Assembly: GCA_946554335.1 (NCBI GenBank)
Contig: CAMNSA010000003.1
Span: forward strand, 1-64,000
Origin: an uncultured Neglectibacter sp.
GTDB taxonomy: Bacteria > Bacillota > Clostridia > Oscillospirales > Acutalibacteraceae
DNA: 64,000 nucleotides
Reading direction: 5' to 3'
Each line of letters opens with the position of its first letter. The first letter of the stretch is position 1. This document shows positions 27,795 to 37,355 of this stretch, piece after piece. Position numbers and translations under genes: made by a program. The notes beneath the pieces were generated by a model. That model was not told the origin of the DNA and did no database searches. It saw only the letters and a list, made by a program, of their open reading frames with translations.

Positions 27795-30326
27795 CTACCG
27801 CTTCCTTCTCTGCGTTCCCCTGGAGGCGGAGAGGCGTTCATTCTCCGCCTGAAGCCGCTGGGCCTCCTGCATGGCCACCGACGCCGCCTTGCGCAGGCGG
27901 CGGACCTTCCTCAGGGTGAAGAGCAGCGCGAAAAGCAATACCATGGCGACGAGCGCCGACGCGGAGAGGATCCACCCCGCGGTGGGAATGCTTTTGAAAA
28001 ACCTTGCGGGAGTCATTTTCAGGTTCTCTTCTATAAATTTCCTGGAATCCTCTGACAGGCGCACCTTGCTGAAGATCTTCACCGGCTGATAGATGTTGGC
28101 GTTTTGCACCTCTTCCCCCTCGCCGGACAGGAAGCCCATCTGACCTAAGGTGTTCAGGCCCACTCCCCACAGGGAGCCATCCGCTTTCTGGAACAGGGTG
28201 TGCATCCCCCCGCCGGACATAGCCACCACCTGTTCGGCAAGCTCTACCGGCTCCTTGGAAAGCTCCACTCCGCTCTTTCCCAGCTGGCCGCCGGTATTTC
28301 TTCCCCAGGTGAGCAGGGTGCCGTCCGCCTCCAGGGCGAGGGTGTGAAACAGCCCCAAAGAGACCTTCTGCACCTTATTCCTCACCTTGGTGGGAGAATA
28401 GCGGCAGCTCTCCTGGATGGCCTCCTCCGTATCTCCCTCCACTGTGATCTGATTTTCCGTACCGGAGGTCTCCTGAAACTCTCCTTCAAAATCCCCGATC
28501 TGGCCGTAGGTATTGTCCCCCCACATCCAAAGCTCTCCGTTCTCTCTGAGAACGCCGGAGGTCTCCGCACTGGCAAGAGCGCACTTCCCTCCGCTTTCAC
28601 TGAGCTTTACGGGAATATAGCTTGCGCTGTCCGTGGCAAGACCCAGCTGACCGTATCTGCTGTTTCCCCAGACCCAGACAGAGCCGTCCTGCCGGACGGC
28701 GAGAGACTGCGTGGAGCCCGCGGCCGCATATACCACGCTGTCCATCACCTGCACAGGCTCTGAACGCTGCCCGGTATCTCCCGTCCCCAGCTGGCCGGCA
28801 GTGTTATTGCCGAAGGCCCACAGCGTTCCGTCCTCCTTCAAAACCAGGGCGTGATAGCTTCCGGCCGCGAGAAACACCGTGTTTTCCAGCACCTTCTGGG
28901 GCTCCAGAACGCTTTCCTCCGTCCCGTTGCCCAACTGGCCGTACTCGTTTCCTCCCCAGGCCCAGAGTCCGCCCTCTTCATCGATGGCATAAGAGCTTTC
29001 CTCGCTGGCAAACACCGCCTTCGCTCCCTCCAGGACCACTCCCGGCATGACATTGTCGCTTTCCGCTCCTACTCCTGCCTGTCCGTTCTTATTGTAACCC
29101 CAGGCCTGGACCTCTCCGTTTTCCATAATTGCCAGGTTATGGGCAGAGCCCGCGGCAAAGGTGGGGAGCTCTCCGGTAAATTCTCCCTTCTCCTCCAAGG
29201 ACTCCGGCGTCTGGAAGGGCTTGCCGGTAAAAACAGAGGTGGAGAAGGAATCCAGCCCGGTGCCGTTGCCGAACTGACCGTAATAGTTGTTTCCCCACAT
29301 GAGGATGGTGCCGTCGGCACAGAAGGCAAAGCTGTGCTCATCGTGAGAGGAGACGGAAAGCACCCCCTCCGAAATGGCGTCAAGCTCAGAGGAATCCACT
29401 CCGCTGGCGTCGCCCAGCTGACCGTAAATATTTTTTCCCGTCGTTTTCAGCTCTCCCGACCGGGTCACCACCGCCAGGTGATTTCTGCCCACCGCCGCGG
29501 TGGAGATCTTGTCCGCCACCTTTACCGGCTCCCGCACGGGCTCCGTGTCCCCTGTGCCCAGCTCGCCGTAGGAATTCTCTCCCCAGGTGTAAAGCTCTCC
29601 GCTCTCTGTGACAGCGACGGAGAAGGTCTCGCTGAGAGCCGCCTCTTTGACCCCCGGCATCAGCCTGGTGGGGATGGTTATCGGCTCCTCTCCGGCCTGA
29701 GAGAGTCCCAGCTGGCCGTTCTCCCCCTTACCCCAGATCCACAGCACTCCTTCCTCATCGATGGCCGCGCTGTGAAAGCACCCGGCCGCCGCGGAAACCA
29801 CATGGTCCATCACCTTTTGAGGCTTCACATATTCCTTGGTATCTCCCACGCCCAGCTGGCCGGTGGAATTGTCTCCAAAGGCCCACAGGCTACCGTCCGT
29901 TTTAATGACAAGGGAATGGGTATAATTGGTATAGGCCGCCTTGACCCCGTCCATGAGCTTGACGGGCTTGTTTTCCGCCTCTGTCCCCTCAAGCCCCAGC
30001 TGATGCAGGTCGTTGGAGCCCCAGACCCACAGGCTGCCGTCAGACTTCACCGCCAGGGAAACGCTTTCTCCCGCGTCGCAGGAGACCACATCCTCCAGGA
30101 TCTTCTGAGGCAGAAAATAGGAATTCTCATCGCCGGTCCCCAGCTGATGATAGTTATTGGTCCCGAAGGCCCAAAGGGTGCCGTCCGCCTTGAGCCCCAG
30201 GGAATGGCTCCAGCCGGCCGAAAGCATGACCCAATCGTTTTTTTCTTCTCCAGCCGCCGTCGGGACGGCCGCAACAAGAAGCAGGGCAGAAAGCAAAGCC
30301 GCAAATATCTTACTTTTTCTCTTCAC
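27795..30326 (-). CDS. Secreted, membrane-anchored RCC1 protein with 14 repeats
   Basis: 843 residues from a GTG at 30326 that follows AGGAGG at eight bases; the ORF start 33 bases upstream has no ribosome site. A clean signal peptide (KRKSKIFAALLSALLLVAAVPTAAG) is followed by exactly fourteen RCC1 repeats of the form DGxLWxWGxNxxGQLG, enough for two seven-bladed propellers. Then come one membrane helix (ILSASALVAMVLLFALLFTL) and a basic tail with coiled-coil character. The expected topology is a surface propeller pair held by a C-terminal anchor. No catalytic motif is seen; ligand or surface binding is likely but unproven. It is divergent from a seven-repeat relative. Confidence 0.88.
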   Translation of the reverse strand: MKRKSKIFAALLSALLLVAAVPTAAGEEKNDWVMLSAGWSHSLGLKADGTLWAFGTNNYHQLGTGDENSYFLPQKILEDVVSCDAGESVSLAVKSDGSLWVWGSNDLHQLGLEGTEAENKPVKLMDGVKAAYTNYTHSLVIKTDGSLWAFGDNSTGQLGVGDTKEYVKPQKVMDHVVSAAAGCFHSAAIDEEGVLWIWGKGENGQLGLSQAGEEPITIPTRLMPGVKEAALSETFSVAVTESGELYTWGENSYGELGTGDTEPVREPVKVADKISTAAVGRNHLAVVTRSGELKTTGKNIYGQLGDASGVDSSELDAISEGVLSVSSHDEHSFAFCADGTILMWGNNYYGQFGNGTGLDSFSTSVFTGKPFQTPESLEEKGEFTGELPTFAAGSAHNLAIMENGEVQAWGYNKNGQAGVGAESDNVMPGVVLEGAKAVFASEESSYAIDEEGGLWAWGGNEYGQLGNGTEESVLEPQKVLENTVFLAAGSYHALVLKEDGTLWAFGNNTAGQLGTGDTGQRSEPVQVMDSVVYAAAGSTQSLAVRQDGSVWVWGNSRYGQLGLATDSASYIPVKLSESGGKCALASAETSGVLRENGELWMWGDNTYGQIGDFEGEFQETSGTENQITVEGDTEEAIQESCRYSPTKVRNKVQKVSLGLFHTLALEADGTLLTWGRNTGGQLGKSGVELSKEPVELAEQVVAMSGGGMHTLFQKADGSLWGVGLNTLGQMGFLSGEGEEVQNANIYQPVKIFSKVRLSEDSRKFIEENLKMTPARFFKSIPTAGWILSASALVAMVLLFALLFTLRKVRRLRKAASVAMQEAQRLQAENERLSASRGTQRRKR

Positions 30327-30481
30327 CGTCTGTTCCTCCTGAGATTTCTTTTCCCGCACGGAAAGACCCTCTCGCCGAACGGTCGGACAAGGATCCTTTT
30401 CTTCGCTTTTTCAGTTTAATCCAGATACCGGTAAAATTCAATCATTTCTTTTGAAAAAGGTGTTTTCCGCCCCTGAAAACC

Positions 30482-30510
30482 TTGCAAAGGAAAGGCTCAT
30501 CGCCTATAAT
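30482..30510 (+). promoter_or_regulatory. Promoter of the seven-repeat RCC1 gene
   Basis: TTGCAA and a perfect TATAAT are separated by 17 bases on the plus strand, about 60 bases before the start codon. No equally good promoter was found for the divergent 14-repeat gene. Confidence 0.8.
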
Positions 30511-30572
30511 AGGAAAGGTAATTTTTGGGTTCGGCTCTTGATTTCAGAGCTTTTTGCAAAGGAGGTCCTCCC

Positions 30573-31943
30573 ATGAAAAAGCACTTAAAAACAGCCTTTG
30601 CGCTTCTGTTCAGCTGTATGCTGCTGAGCGCGGCTTTTCCCGTAAACGCCCAGGAGGTTCCTGTAAAGACCGTTCCCCTGGCGGCAGGGTATCTCCACTC
30701 CCTGATCCTCTCAGAGGACGGCACGCTTCTGGCCGCCGGATACAACTCCTACGGCCAGCTGGGCCTGGGAGACAGCTCCATCTCCCAGGACGGCGGGAAT
30801 GTCAGCCTTAACTTTACAGAGGTCAGGGAGGGGATCCAGGCGGTGTACGCGGGCTATCTCAATTCCTTCGCCATTGACCGGCAGGGCACTCTTTACGGCT
30901 GGGGGCAGAACGAGGGCTCCCTTTTGGGGATCGGCGACACGGAAAACCGCGCCTCCCCCACCCCCATCCTGCCGGATATCGCCTGTGCCGCGCCGGGCGA
31001 CTTTCACAGCGCCGCTGTGGGAAAAGACGGGACCCTGTGGACCTGGGGCTGGAATGATTCCGGGCAGCTGGGAAACGGCACCACCACAGACCTTAACGCC
31101 CCCAAGGAGGCCCTTGCCGGAGTGCGCAGCGTCTCGGTGGGCATGAAGCACACCCTGGCCGTCAAGACAGACGGCTCCCTTTGGGCCTGCGGGGACAACC
31201 AGTACGGCCAGCTGGGAAACGGCGGCACGGAAGGCTCTCCGGAATTTCTGAAGGTGATGGACGGGGTGAAGGAGGCGGGGGCCACCCCCTTCGGCACCCT
31301 GATCTTAAAGACAGACGGCACCCTTTGGGCCTGTGGCTATAACGCGGACGGATCCCTGGGAAACGGCACGAAGGAGGATATTCCGGAGCCTGTCAAAATT
31401 CTGGACCGGGTGTCCTCCATCTCCTGCGGCCGGGACTTTGCCGCCGCCATTCGGCAGGACGGCACTCTTTGGGCCTGGGGCAACAACGACTTTAGACAGT
31501 ACGCGGGAGAGCAGAGCGATTCTCCCGTCCAGACGGCGGAACACGCCGTGTTTGTCAGCGCGGGAGGCGGCCATCTGCTGTACCTCTCCGAGGAAGGCGT
31601 GCTCCTGGGCCGCGGAAACAACGAAAAGGGCCAGTTGGGTACGGGAGACCAGGACAACCGCTCGGAGGAGACGGAGCTTTCCACCGGCGTCCTTCTGCCG
31701 GAAAGCCAATCCTCTCATCCCTGGATCCTGATCGTGGCATGCGCCGCCGCGCTGGCGATCATAGGCGTTCTGATCTTCGGGATCCGGCGGGCTCTGAAGG
31801 GCGCTCCTTCTAAGGAAAAGTCCGAAAATGAGCTGTCTGACAAAGAGCTGTTCCGCCTGGAAAAATCCATGCGCAAGCAGGTGAGCGAGCGGGAAAAAGC
31901 CTCTCGGGAAGAGGAAGAAAGCCCCCCAAAGGAGGATCCCTGA
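30573..31943 (+). CDS. Secreted, membrane-anchored RCC1 protein with 7 repeats
   Basis: 456 residues; the ATG at 30573 follows AGGAGG, and the upstream part of the ORF is leader. A signal peptide (KKHLKTAFALLFSCMLLSAAFPVNAQ) precedes seven RCC1 repeats, the number for one closed seven-bladed propeller. A membrane helix (WILIVACAAALAIIGVLIFGI) and a highly charged cytoplasmic tail (about 45 residues) follow. The architecture is the same as in the divergent 14-repeat protein, suggesting duplication. No enzymatic motif is visible. Its partner may be a surface protein, peptide or polymer. Confidence 0.88.
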   Translation: MKKHLKTAFALLFSCMLLSAAFPVNAQEVPVKTVPLAAGYLHSLILSEDGTLLAAGYNSYGQLGLGDSSISQDGGNVSLNFTEVREGIQAVYAGYLNSFAIDRQGTLYGWGQNEGSLLGIGDTENRASPTPILPDIACAAPGDFHSAAVGKDGTLWTWGWNDSGQLGNGTTTDLNAPKEALAGVRSVSVGMKHTLAVKTDGSLWACGDNQYGQLGNGGTEGSPEFLKVMDGVKEAGATPFGTLILKTDGTLWACGYNADGSLGNGTKEDIPEPVKILDRVSSISCGRDFAAAIRQDGTLWAWGNNDFRQYAGEQSDSPVQTAEHAVFVSAGGGHLLYLSEEGVLLGRGNNEKGQLGTGDQDNRSEETELSTGVLLPESQSSHPWILIVACAAALAIIGVLIFGIRRALKGAPSKEKSENELSDKELFRLEKSMRKQVSEREKASREEEESPPKEDP

Positions 31944-32016
31944 GTTTCCTTCGCACCGTTTTGCAAGGTTGTATCTTTTCTTTATTTCTATTTTTCAGAA
32001 AGGTCCTGATGGTATC

Positions 32017-33084
32017 ATGAAAAAGCTTCTTGCCCTTTTGCTTTCCTGTTCTCTGATTTTCTGCCTGTTTGGCTGTGACCCGATTGATCCCTCCTCTTCC
32101 CAGGAGAGCTCTTCCGCTCCGGCTGTGTCCTCCTCTCCTGAGGAGAGCTCCTCTGCGGAAAGCCTCTCCCCCTCCAGCGCTTCTCCCACGGGAGAAGCCC
32201 GTATCGCCGCGTTAAAGGGGCCCACCGCCATGGGATTGATCAAACTGATGGAGGATTCCGCTTCCTCCGGATCCCCCTTCCAGTTCTCCATTTCCGCCTC
32301 GGCGGATGAGATCACTCCTAAGCTGGTGCAGGGCGAGCTGGATCTGGCGGCTGTGCCCGCCAACCTGGCAAGCGTTCTCTACAACCAGACCGGCGGCGCC
32401 ATTCAGGTGCTGATGGTGAACACCCTGGGGGTGCTGTACCTGGTAGAAAACGGGGACACGATCCATTCCCCGGAAGACCTGAGAGGAAAGACCATTTTCG
32501 CAAGCGGAAAGGGCGCAACCCCGGAATACGCCTTAAACTATATGCTTTCAGAAAACGGGATCGACCCCGAAAAGGATGTGACCATCGAGTGGAAGTCTGA
32601 ACACACGGAGTGCGCGGCCGCTCTCGCCTCCACAGAAAACGCCATCGCCATGCTTCCCCAGCCCTTTGTCACCACAGCCCAGATGAAAAACGAGGGCCTG
32701 CGGGTGGCGCTGGACCTTACGGCGGAATGGGAAAAGCTCTCCTCGAAAAAGGATTCCCCCGCCATACTGATCACCGGCGTGATGGTGGGAAGACGGGAGT
32801 TCCTGGAGGAAAACAGGGAGCTGGTCTCCGAATTCCTGAAGGAATACCGGGCCTCTGTTTCCTTTGTGCAGGAAAACACGGAAGAGGCGGCCGAGCTCAT
32901 CGGGAAATACGACATCGTTCCCGCCCCGGTGGCAAAGCAGGCCCTTCCCCATTGCAGCATCACCTATCTGGACGGCGGGGAGATGGAAGAGCGGCTTTCC
33001 GGGTATCTCAGCGTGCTTTTTGAGCAGAATCCCAAGGCGGTGGGTGGAGCGCTTCCCGCCGGCGACTTCTATTATCTGCCGTAA
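32017..33084 (+). CDS. ABC transporter substrate-binding lipoprotein (SsuA/TauA/NMT1-like)
   Basis: 355 residues. A lipoprotein signal (KKLLALLLSCSLIFCLFGC) is followed by a Ser/Glu-rich linker of about 45 residues and a two-lobed binding domain (AALKGPTAMGLIKLMEDSA, GELDLAAVPANLASVLYNQ, LRGKTIFASGKGATPEYALNYML). This family binds sulfonates, taurine, nitrate or thiamine and flavin precursors; the ligand here is unknown. The ATG at 32017 is the start that gives the lipobox. It is the first gene of a three-gene ABC operon; the permease start codon follows its stop directly. No riboswitch was seen in the 73-bp spacer. Confidence 0.88.
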   Translation: MKKLLALLLSCSLIFCLFGCDPIDPSSSQESSSAPAVSSSPEESSSAESLSPSSASPTGEARIAALKGPTAMGLIKLMEDSASSGSPFQFSISASADEITPKLVQGELDLAAVPANLASVLYNQTGGAIQVLMVNTLGVLYLVENGDTIHSPEDLRGKTIFASGKGATPEYALNYMLSENGIDPEKDVTIEWKSEHTECAAALASTENAIAMLPQPFVTTAQMKNEGLRVALDLTAEWEKLSSKKDSPAILITGVMVGRREFLEENRELVSEFLKEYRASVSFVQENTEEAAELIGKYDIVPAPVAKQALPHCSITYLDGGEMEERLSGYLSVLFEQNPKAVGGALPAGDFYYLP

Positions 33085-33852
33085 ATGAAAGGCCTTTCCC
33101 CCTCTCAGAAAAAGAGGCTTTCCACCCTGGCGGCGGCTGTCTTCTGGCTGCTGCTCTGGCAGGCAGCCTCCATGGCGATCGGCCATGAGATCCTGTTGGC
33201 CTCTCCGGTTTCCGTTGTATACAGGCTTTTTACCCTACTGCCTGAGGGCGAATTCTGGAAGGCCCTGCTCTTTTCCGTTTCCCGCATCACTTTGGGATTC
33301 TTCCTGGCCTTTCTCAGCGGCACTCTGCTTTCCATGCTCTCCTCCCGCTTTTCCCTGATGAAAGCGCTGATCTCCCCCTTTGTGGGAGTGATCCGGGCGA
33401 CGCCGGTAGCCTCCTTCATCATCCTGGTGCTTCTCTGGCTCCCTTCCAGAAGGCTTTCCCTGTTCATCTCCTTTTTGATGGCCACCCCCATCTTCTATTC
33501 CAATGTGCTCACGGGTTTAGAAAATCTGGACCGGCGGCTGTTGGAGATGGCGCAGGTCTTTGAGGTTTCCCCCAGGAGAAGATTCCGTTTTCTCTATCTG
33601 CCTCAGCTTTTGCCCTACTTTCGTTCCGCCAGCGCTATCGCCCTGGGCCTCTGTTGGAAGTCCGGCGTGGCGGCGGAGGTCATCGGGCTGCCCCAGGGCT
33701 CCATCGGCGAGCGGCTCTACCAGGCGAAGATCTATCTGGAAACGCCGGAGCTGCTGGCCTGGACCCTTTTGATCATTCTCATCAGTATTCTCTCGGAAAA
33801 GCTCTTTTTAAAGCTTTTCGATCTCATCATCCGCCGCGTTGTCAGCTGCTGA
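33085..33852 (+). CDS. ABC transporter permease (SsuC/TauC-like)
   Basis: 255 residues with about six membrane segments. The permease signature loop that docks the ATPase is in GLENLDRRLLEMAQVFEVSPRRRFRFLYLPQLLPYFRSA, followed by GLCWKSGVAAEVIG. It belongs to the binding-protein-dependent permease family of sulfonate/nitrate-type systems. Its ATG follows the stop of the binding-protein gene directly and there is no obvious ribosome site, so translation is probably coupled. The ATPase gene follows. Confidence 0.88.
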   Translation: MKGLSPSQKKRLSTLAAAVFWLLLWQAASMAIGHEILLASPVSVVYRLFTLLPEGEFWKALLFSVSRITLGFFLAFLSGTLLSMLSSRFSLMKALISPFVGVIRATPVASFIILVLLWLPSRRLSLFISFLMATPIFYSNVLTGLENLDRRLLEMAQVFEVSPRRRFRFLYLPQLLPYFRSASAIALGLCWKSGVAAEVIGLPQGSIGERLYQAKIYLETPELLAWTLLIILISILSEKLFLKLFDLIIRRVVSC

Positions 33853-33892
33853 AGGACGGCCTGTAAATTTTCGGAAGGGGGAGAGATTCGAT

Positions 33893-34486
33893 ATGATCCA
33901 AATAGAAGGACTTTTCAAAAGCTTCGGGGAAAAAGCAGTGCTTCAAAACTTTTCCTGTTCTCTCCCCGCCGGAAAAACCACCTGTCTGATGGGGCCCTCC
34001 GGCTGTGGAAAAACCACTTTATTTCGGATCCTCTTGGGTCTGGAGACGCCGGATCACGGTGTGATCTTAGGGCTGGAAGGGAAACGGAAAAGTGCAGTGT
34101 TTCAGGAAGACCGGCTCTGTGAGACCTTGGGGCCTGTCCCCAATCTTCAGCTCTGTTCCCCGGGCCTTTCCCGGGAGAGGGCCCTTTCCCTGCTGAAGGA
34201 TCTGGGATTAGAGGACAGCGCCTTATCTCCCATAAGTACCTTTTCCGGAGGGATGAAACGCCGGGTCGCCCTGCTGCGCGCCCTCTCGGCTCCTTATGAT
34301 ATTCTGTTTCTGGACGAGCCCTTTCAGGGGCTGGACAAGGAAACCAAACAGCTCACCATGGATTATGTGAAAAAACACACCCAGGGGAAAACCGTATTTT
34401 TTATCACCCACGATCCCGGGGAGGCCGACGAGCTTTCCCAACACCTGATCCTGCTTCCATCAACATTCCCTGCCATTGATCAATAA
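33893..34486 (+). CDS. ABC transporter ATP-binding protein
   Basis: 197 residues, short for this class (about 240). Walker A is GPSGCGKTTLFR, the Q-loop region is AVFQEDRLCETLGPVPNLQL, the signature is FSGGMKRRVALLRAL, Walker B is DILFLDEPF, and the switch His is in FFITHDPGEADEL. All catalytic elements are present; only the C-terminal end is trimmed. The ATG at 33893 follows GGGGGAG. It completes the uptake system with the two preceding genes. Confidence 0.9.
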   Translation: MIQIEGLFKSFGEKAVLQNFSCSLPAGKTTCLMGPSGCGKTTLFRILLGLETPDHGVILGLEGKRKSAVFQEDRLCETLGPVPNLQLCSPGLSRERALSLLKDLGLEDSALSPISTFSGGMKRRVALLRALSAPYDILFLDEPFQGLDKETKQLTMDYVKKHTQGKTVFFITHDPGEADELSQHLILLPSTFPAIDQ

Positions 34487-34521
34487 GAAGGACATGAATC
34501 AACAGAAAGGCTGGAATTTTT

Positions 34522-35607
34522 ATGAGCGACAAGCGACTCTCCTTTCACTTTGAACCGGAAAAGGGCTGGATAAACGATCCAAACGGCCTGTGCTTCTTCG
34601 GCGGGAAATATCACGCCTTTTTCCAGCACAATCCCCACGAGGCTAAGTGGGGACCCATGCACTGGGGCCACGCGGTCAGCGAGGACCTGATCCACTGGGA
34701 AGAGCTTCCCATCGCCCTGTTTCCCGATATGCCCTATGAGGACGACGGCGGCTGCTTCTCCGGCTCCGCCCTCGCAAAGGACGGCGTTCTGTACCTGATG
34801 TACACCTCCGTTTCCAAGGCCCATGGTCAGACCCAGTCTCTGGCGCTGAGTAAGGACGGCCTGCATTTTGAAAAGTATGAGAAAAACCCGGTGATTTCCT
34901 ATTGCCCCATTGATCCGGAGAACCGGGATTTCCGGGATCCCAAAATCTTCTCCTTCGACGGGGAATACCGCATGGTGTGCGGCTCTGCCGCAGACGGCGT
35001 GGGAGCCGTTTTGCTCTACCGCTCCAGAGATCTTATTTCCTGGGAATACCTGGGAAAGCTCTTTGAAAGCCAAGACTTCGGAGCTGTGCCGGAATGTCCT
35101 GATCTTTTCCCCTTAGATGACCAGTGGGTCCTGATGTTTTCCCGCATGGACACGCAGTCCGCTCAGTTTATTCTGGGGGATTTTGACGGCTTTTCCTTTA
35201 CTCCCCACTCCTTCCAGCAGCCGGAAAAGGGCACGGACTTTTACGCCCCGCAGACCTTCCTGGACGGGGAGGGCAGAAGGATCATGATCGGCTGGCTTTA
35301 CGGCTGGAAAAGGAAGGTCCCGGAAAACGCCCTGAGGGCCGGCGCTTTAGCCATTCCCAGAGAACTCTCTCTAAAGGAGGGGAAGCTTTTTCAGTATCCC
35401 GTCCGGGAGGCTGCCTCCCTGCTGGTATCTGAGGACAGCTGTCTGCAAAGGGATCGGGATATTTTCCGGATCACCAATGGAAAGCAGACGCTTTTGGAGC
35501 TTTCCTCCGAAAAGGTGACAGACGCGGCGGTGCTGAAGGACAGGGAAGCCCGGGAGGTCTTCCTCAACCGGGGCGAATGGACCTGTTCCTTCTATCTGGA
35601 GCATTAA
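34522..35607 (+). CDS. GH32 fructosidase (sucrose/sucrose-6-phosphate hydrolase type), short form
   Basis: 361 residues of glycoside hydrolase family 32. The nucleophile Asp19 is in GWINDPNG, the transition-state Asp is in FRDPKIF, and the acid/base Glu is in ECPDLFPL. It has no signal peptide, so it probably splits sucrose, sucrose-6-phosphate or short fructans in the cytoplasm. Typical members have about 450-500 residues; this one keeps the five-bladed propeller but most of the C-terminal beta-sandwich is missing, and it ends 84 bp before accA. No sugar transporter or kinase is adjacent, and the preceding ABC system is not of a sugar type. Confidence 0.9.
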   Translation: MSDKRLSFHFEPEKGWINDPNGLCFFGGKYHAFFQHNPHEAKWGPMHWGHAVSEDLIHWEELPIALFPDMPYEDDGGCFSGSALAKDGVLYLMYTSVSKAHGQTQSLALSKDGLHFEKYEKNPVISYCPIDPENRDFRDPKIFSFDGEYRMVCGSAADGVGAVLLYRSRDLISWEYLGKLFESQDFGAVPECPDLFPLDDQWVLMFSRMDTQSAQFILGDFDGFSFTPHSFQQPEKGTDFYAPQTFLDGEGRRIMIGWLYGWKRKVPENALRAGALAIPRELSLKEGKLFQYPVREAASLLVSEDSCLQRDRDIFRITNGKQTLLELSSEKVTDAAVLKDREAREVFLNRGEWTCSFYLEH

Positions 35608-35620
35608 ATATTATTTTGTA

Positions 35621-35680
35621 AAAAGAAAGGTTCCCATCCTCTCCCTCTTTCAGGGAGGTTGGATGGGAACCTTATTTTTT
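35621..35680. terminator. Bidirectional terminator between GH32 and accA
   Basis: Perfect 11-bp arms GGTTCCCATCC / GGATGGGAACC with an inner CTCCCT/AGGGAG stem. It is followed by T-rich DNA on the plus strand and, read on the minus strand, by TTTCTTTTT. It can end both converging units. Confidence 0.9.
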
Positions 35681-35690
35681 GAAAGAACAC

Positions 35691-36455
35691 TCAGAATTTC
35701 CGAAACCGGTCGTATCTTGCCTGCAGAAGCTCCTCTAAGGACAATTTGCCAAGAGTGTCCAGCTCCTGTGAAAGATCCTCCCGCAGCTGCTCATAGACCT
35801 TCCCGAAATCTTTTTCCTCCGGGATGACCTTCTCCACCACGCCCAGGCGTTCCATATCCTGAGCCGTGAGGGACAGGCACTCTGCCGCTTCCTTCACCTT
35901 TTTCGGGTCCTTCCACAAAATGCTTGCGCAGCCCTCCGGGGAGATCACGGAATAGACGGCGTTTTCCAGGATCCATACCCGGTCTGCCACTGCCAGCGCC
36001 AAAGCGCCGCCGCTTCCCCCCTCGCCGATCAGAACAGAGATCACCGGCGTTTTCAGGTCTATCATTTCCGAGAGATTTTCCGCGATGGCCTGAGCCTGGC
36101 CTCGCTCCTCCGCCCCCATGCCGCAAAAGGCGCCGGCAGTGTCTACGAAGCACACCACAGGGCGGTGGAACTTCTCCGCCTGCTTCATCAAGCGCAGCGC
36201 TTTCCGGTAGCCCTCCGGATTGGGAGAGCCGAAATTCCGGCGAAGCTTTTCTTTCACCTCTACGCCCTTTTCCATGGCGATCACTGTCACGGGCTTGCCT
36301 CTCAGGGTGGCCAATCCGCCTACGATGGCGGGGTCGTCCCCGAAGCGGCGGTCTCCGTGAAGCTCGATGAAGTCTTCAAAAATCGTTTCGATATAGGAAA
36401 GTCCTGTGGCCCGGCCCTTGCTTCTGGCCAGCTGCACCTTGTCGTAGGCGCTCAT
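35691..36455 (-). CDS. accA: Acetyl-CoA carboxylase carboxyltransferase alpha subunit
   Basis: 254 residues, the alpha half of the carboxyltransferase that moves carboxyl from biotin to acetyl-CoA. Visible parts are [69 protein letters not shown] and [21 protein letters not shown]. It is slightly shorter than E. coli AccA (about 319), which has an N-terminal extension. The start overlaps the accD stop. It is the last gene of the fatty-acid operon. Confidence 0.96.
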   Translation of the reverse strand: MSAYDKVQLARSKGRATGLSYIETIFEDFIELHGDRRFGDDPAIVGGLATLRGKPVTVIAMEKGVEVKEKLRRNFGSPNPEGYRKALRLMKQAEKFHRPVVCFVDTAGAFCGMGAEERGQAQAIAENLSEMIDLKTPVISVLIGEGGSGGALALAVADRVWILENAVYSVISPEGCASILWKDPKKVKEAAECLSLTAQDMERLGVVEKVIPEEKDFGKVYEQLREDLSQELDTLGKLSLEELLQARYDRFRKF

Positions 36456-37309
36456 TGCACACTCCCCCTTTTGTGAAGCTTCAGAAGCTTTGCAATGGTC
36501 TCCTTCTGCTCGCTTCTGGGAACGATCAGGTCAATAAATCCGTGCTCCAGCAAAAATTCCGCCTTCTGAAAGCCCTGGGGCAGCTTTTTCCGGATGGTCT
36601 GCTCGATCACTCTGGCTCCCGCGAAGCCGATGGTGGCCCCCGGTTCTGACATAATCACATCTCCGTCCATGGCAAAGCTGGCGGTCACCCCTCCGGTGGT
36701 GGGATCCGTCAGAACGGTGAGATAAAAATTCCCCGCGTCGCTGTGTTTGCGCAGCGCTCCGCTGGTTTTCGCCATCTGCATCAGGGAGAGGATGCCCTCC
36801 TGCATTCTGGCCCCGCCGGAAACGGTGAAACCCACCACAGGAAGGGAATGTTCCAACGCGTACTCAAACAGCCGGGTGATCTTCTCTCCCACCACGGTGC
36901 CCATACTGCCGATCATAAAATTGGGGTCCATGAAGAAGAGGGCGCATTTCTCCGAGCAGATCTCCGCCGTACCGCACACCACGCCCTCCTTTTCCCGGGA
37001 GGCAAGCTTGGCGTTTCTCAGCTTCTGATCATATCCCGGGAAGCCCAATACATCCCGGCTCTTCAATTCGCCGAACAGCTCTTCAAAGGTGTCTTCATCC
37101 GCAAGATACGCGATCCGCTCTCTGGGGCTCATCCGAAAATGATAGCCGCAAGCTGTGCAGACATTCAGGTTTTCCAGCTGCTCGCTTAAAGGCAGAAGCG
37201 CGCCGCAGTGAGGACAGGTGTTGTTGATGCCCGTCTCCTCCCGGTCCTGCTTTCTGCCGCCCTTTTCCAGCTCGTTCTGGGGAGAGCGGAACAGTCCCAT
37301 CAAATTCAT
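36452..37309 (-). CDS. accD: Acetyl-CoA carboxylase carboxyltransferase beta subunit
   Basis: 285 residues. The N-terminal zinc ribbon is [35 protein letters not shown], followed by the crotonase-like carboxyltransferase domain ([61 protein letters not shown]). It pairs with AccA, whose gene overlaps its stop. It lies 46 bp after accC. Confidence 0.96.
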   Translation of the reverse strand: MNLMGLFRSPQNELEKGGRKQDREETGINNTCPHCGALLPLSEQLENLNVCTACGYHFRMSPRERIAYLADEDTFEELFGELKSRDVLGFPGYDQKLRNAKLASREKEGVVCGTAEICSEKCALFFMDPNFMIGSMGTVVGEKITRLFEYALEHSLPVVGFTVSGGARMQEGILSLMQMAKTSGALRKHSDAGNFYLTVLTDPTTGGVTASFAMDGDVIMSEPGATIGFAGARVIEQTIRKKLPQGFQKAEFLLEHGFIDLIVPRSEQKETIAKLLKLHKRGSVQ

Positions 37310-37355
37310 AAGATCCCTCGTTTCTCAAGTGAAATCCGCTGCGAGCTTTTTCCTC

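Noticed and set aside
28851-30419. 522-residue plus-strand ORF opposite the RCC1 gene
   Set aside because: Antisense shadow of the regular RCC1 repeat; no ribosome site and no domain.
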